Source: a virus
Length of the DNA: 31,466 nucleotides
IMG/VR virus record: IMGVR_UViG_3300037963_000354
Location: 1-31,466 of that record
Direction: 5' to 3' (one strand)
Made by a program: the position numbers and the translations under genes. Positions 30,075-31,466 of the stretch are shown one piece after another; position 1 is the stretch's first letter, and each line of letters starts with the position of its first letter. The notes beneath the pieces are model-generated. The model did no database searches and was not told where the DNA came from. It worked only from the letters and a program-made list of their open reading frames with translations.

Positions 30075-30138
30075 AGAATAAAGATAACACACCTACTAAG
30101 ATAATTGCAACAATTTTAATTATTCTTTTTTTTACCAT
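30010..30138 (-). CDS. possible 42-aa membrane peptide overlapping the resolvase start
   Basis: The frame from ATG at 30138 encodes MVKKRIIKIVAIILVGVLSL and a basic tail (RNEITKKGSRLRKSN). One clear transmembrane helix is flanked by Lys and Arg. It overlaps the end of the upstream gene by 23 bases and the start of the resolvase by 65. It bridges the only gap in this tightly overlapping gene series. The overlaps limit certainty. Confidence 0.35.
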   Translation of the reverse strand: MVKKRIIKIVAIILVGVLSLFYVRNEITKKGSRLRKSNTERI

Positions 30139-30442
30139 CTCTTTCTACAAACAATGCATAACCCAAATAACAATAATTGATTATGTCTGAAAACCTTGAA
30201 TGAATAGGCTCTGACTTTTTAAGATTAGCATTCTTTAAATGTGCATATACAGATTGCACTTGCTTTTCAAAAAATGTAGCCCACACTTTTAGTGAAGATG
30301 TGTTTAATCTATCTGCTGTAGATTTAAAATTATTTAATACATCTTCATCTTCATTTGTGTATTCAGGTCTTTTGTTTGCCATTATATCAAATGAATATTC
30401 ATTTAATTGTTTTACTAATTTGTCAAATTCTTTTTGTGTCAT
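30116..30442 (-). CDS. protein resembling nucleotide-modification-associated domain 1, 108 aa
   Basis: The product is all-helical, with KRPEYTNEDEDVLNNFKSTA, LKVWATFFEKQVQSVYAHLK and SEPIHSRFSDIINYCYLGYA. The pattern R-x-x-Y...DVL-NF+...K+...EPI--R--D-INY matches small phage proteins that I recall being annotated as nucleotide modification associated domain 1 (DUF1599 group), which resembles helical NTP-pyrophosphatases with acidic residues at the metal site. If right, it would act on nucleotides linked to modified DNA, fitting the glycosyltransferase of the other arm. It overlaps the upstream gene by 4 bases. The family call comes from memory of the pattern. Confidence 0.55.
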   Translation of the reverse strand: MTQKEFDKLVKQLNEYSFDIMANKRPEYTNEDEDVLNNFKSTADRLNTSSLKVWATFFEKQVQSVYAHLKNANLKKSEPIHSRFSDIINYCYLGYALFVERDGKKKNN

Positions 30443-30687
30443 AATACTTTTTTTAATACATCATATTTGATAGGGTCAAGTTCTTTTATCTTGCTTAGAT
30501 ATATAAGCTGTTCTTGTTTTACTTGTTCTCTTTCTTCATCTGTACTATCAATGCCTAATGTACATTCAAGATTAGCCATCGCTTGCATAAGAGCATCTAT
30601 CTTTGCTCTTATTACTTTGTTTGTGTTGTAACTTCCAAACAATTTTCTTTTTTCATGTTGTGATAAATCATCTGTTGTTGGTGTCAT
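30439..30687 (-). CDS. hypothetical protein, 82 aa
   Basis: The product is soluble and helical (VIRAKIDALMQAMANLECTL, EEREQVKQEQLIYLSKIKEL) and begins with a Thr-rich stretch (MTPTTDDLSQHEKRK). No family recognised. It overlaps the exonuclease gene and the following gene by 4 bases each, so its product is made together with the exonuclease and may assist it, a role inferred only from position. Confidence 0.55.
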   Translation of the reverse strand: MTPTTDDLSQHEKRKLFGSYNTNKVIRAKIDALMQAMANLECTLGIDSTDEEREQVKQEQLIYLSKIKELDPIKYDVLKKVL

Positions 30688-31439
30688 AATATTAAACTTC
30701 CATCTTTATTAAATTGTTCCCAATAGAAACTTCCAACATTGTTAGTTTCTAAATATTCTTTCCAGCTATTAAAAGCAATTCTCCAAGCATCTCTACCATA
30801 TTCTATCATATCTTCACTCATAGCAAATACCTCTACTGTATATGGGTATTTATTTTCTATGGTAATAAATCTAAATTTAGCTGGGTCATATCCAAGTGCC
30901 TCACTATAGAAACACGCTTGAAGATGATATGCAAAATTATATACTTGACTTTTAAAAAATCTTGGACTAGCATCACTTGTAGTCTTAATGTCAATAATAT
31001 AATCATTATCTTTAATGCCATCAGGTCTCACCCTTACTGGCACTTTATCTATTGTGCCATAATAAGAAACTTCTGTTTCTGTTAATCGTTGAACTAAACT
31101 CTTTGCCAAACTATGACCATTGAAATTCTTTTTAATCTTTTCTATAGCTTCTTGTTCTTCTTGTTTAATTATAATTTTTCCTTTGTTATTATCAAAGAAA
31201 TCTTGTTTTATCTTTTTGCCTTCTTTTGTTCTTGCATTAAATTCAGGAAGAACTGCAATATCATTAGAATCTTCTAGCAATGCTGAATGAACTGCACTAC
31301 CAAAGTTCATAGCATCTGTCATTTTAAATACACTATTAAGATGATGATATACTGATTTCTTATAGATAGTTTTAAGACCACTCGCACTTATTGATTTGTG
31401 CGAATGGTATTCATCATTTGTGTCTTTAATTCTTTTCAT
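30684..31439 (-). CDS. RecE/RecB-like PD-(D/E)XK exonuclease
   Basis: The 251-residue product has the complete RecB-like nuclease pattern: MNFGSAVHSALLEDSND with His51, TETEVSYYGTIDK with Glu123, VRPDG (Asp140) and IIDIKTTSDASPR with Asp150-x-Lys152. A Q-x-x-x-Y motif (LQACFY) follows on the next helix. It resembles the C-terminal nuclease of RecE and phage DUF3799 proteins, which degrade one strand of double-stranded DNA for single-strand annealing. A partner annealing protein was not recognised, though the SSB-tail-like protein is a candidate. It is the first gene after the terminator formed by the joined ends. Confidence 0.8.
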   Translation of the reverse strand: MKRIKDTNDEYHSHKSISASGLKTIYKKSVYHHLNSVFKMTDAMNFGSAVHSALLEDSNDIAVLPEFNARTKEGKKIKQDFFDNNKGKIIIKQEEQEAIEKIKKNFNGHSLAKSLVQRLTETEVSYYGTIDKVPVRVRPDGIKDNDYIIDIKTTSDASPRFFKSQVYNFAYHLQACFYSEALGYDPAKFRFITIENKYPYTVEVFAMSEDMIEYGRDAWRIAFNSWKEYLETNNVGSFYWEQFNKDGSLIL

Positions 31440-31451
31440 AATAAAAAAAAA

Positions 31452-31466
31452 GAAGGGTATAAACCC
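31452..31466 (-). terminator. half of an intrinsic terminator split by the contig ends
   Basis: GAAGGG at 31452-31457 pairs with CCCTTC made of base 31466 plus bases 1-5 when the two ends are joined. On the minus strand the resulting 6-bp hairpin (8-nt loop) is followed directly by nine T residues (complement of the A run at 31443-31451). It would lie between the leftward gene ending at 18 and the exonuclease gene starting at 31439. Neither half makes a terminator alone, which supports circularity. Confidence 0.6.

Noticed and set aside
1-31466. Direct terminal repeats or cohesive ends at the window ends
   Set aside because: The first and last bases share no direct repeat; they only complete a hairpin when joined.

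Overview
The window looks like a complete, small tailed-phage genome of siphovirus type that infects a member of the Bacteroidota, probably a flavobacterium-like and perhaps marine host. The evidence is very low GC, a recurring TAnnTTTG motif (the -7 element of Bacteroidota promoters) just upstream of several gene blocks, A-rich leaders without clear Shine-Dalgarno sites, and a full HK97-type head, long-tail and lysis gene set. No integrase, DNA polymerase, canonical tRNA, CRISPR array or insertion sequence was seen. The two ends appear to be an arbitrary cut in a circular (or circularly permuted) map: joined, they form an intrinsic terminator, and one leftward gene block continues across them.

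Layout. A control region at about 1183-1348 separates two divergent arms. It holds three copies of the palindrome TTACAATGTAA, a 26-bp perfect AT palindrome, a leftward promoter, and next to it a small helix-turn-helix protein gene. The leftward arm runs from 1182 down to 18, across the joined ends, and from 31439 down to 27985. It carries small early or regulatory genes, an SSB-tail-like protein, a RecE/RecB-like exonuclease, a Holliday-junction-resolvase-like nuclease, a third PD-(D/E)XK protein, a protein resembling nucleotide-modification-associated domain 1, and many very short overlapping genes, some encoding single-helix membrane peptides or a Cys-rich mini-protein.

The rightward arm starts with a Twinkle/DnaB-like helicase (1638-2585) and a small, probably highly expressed protein closed by a strong terminator. 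A ParB-like protein and a TET-associated-type glycosyltransferase follow (3321-4899), suggesting DNA hypermodification. Next come the terminase subunits, a portal protein fused to two extra domains, a MuF-like protein, the prohead protease and the major capsid protein with a terminator. Small head genes then flank a tRNA-like RNA element at 12185-12230, followed by connector, adaptor and tail-completion genes.

A lysis module (14579-16472) has a DUF5675-like enzyme with an L,D-transpeptidase-like THGC motif, a 3TM-type holin, tiny membrane proteins and an exported heavy-metal-associated (HMA) domain protein. An HNH endonuclease, a 1535-residue repeat-rich fibre, the tail tube protein, a tail chaperone pair joined by a -1 frameshift at A_AAA_AAG, the tape measure protein and a carbohydrate-binding-like tail protein complete the arm. 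The arms converge at about 27933-27984, where a hairpin with a T-tract terminates leftward transcription. No gene-free stretch exceeds 300 bases.
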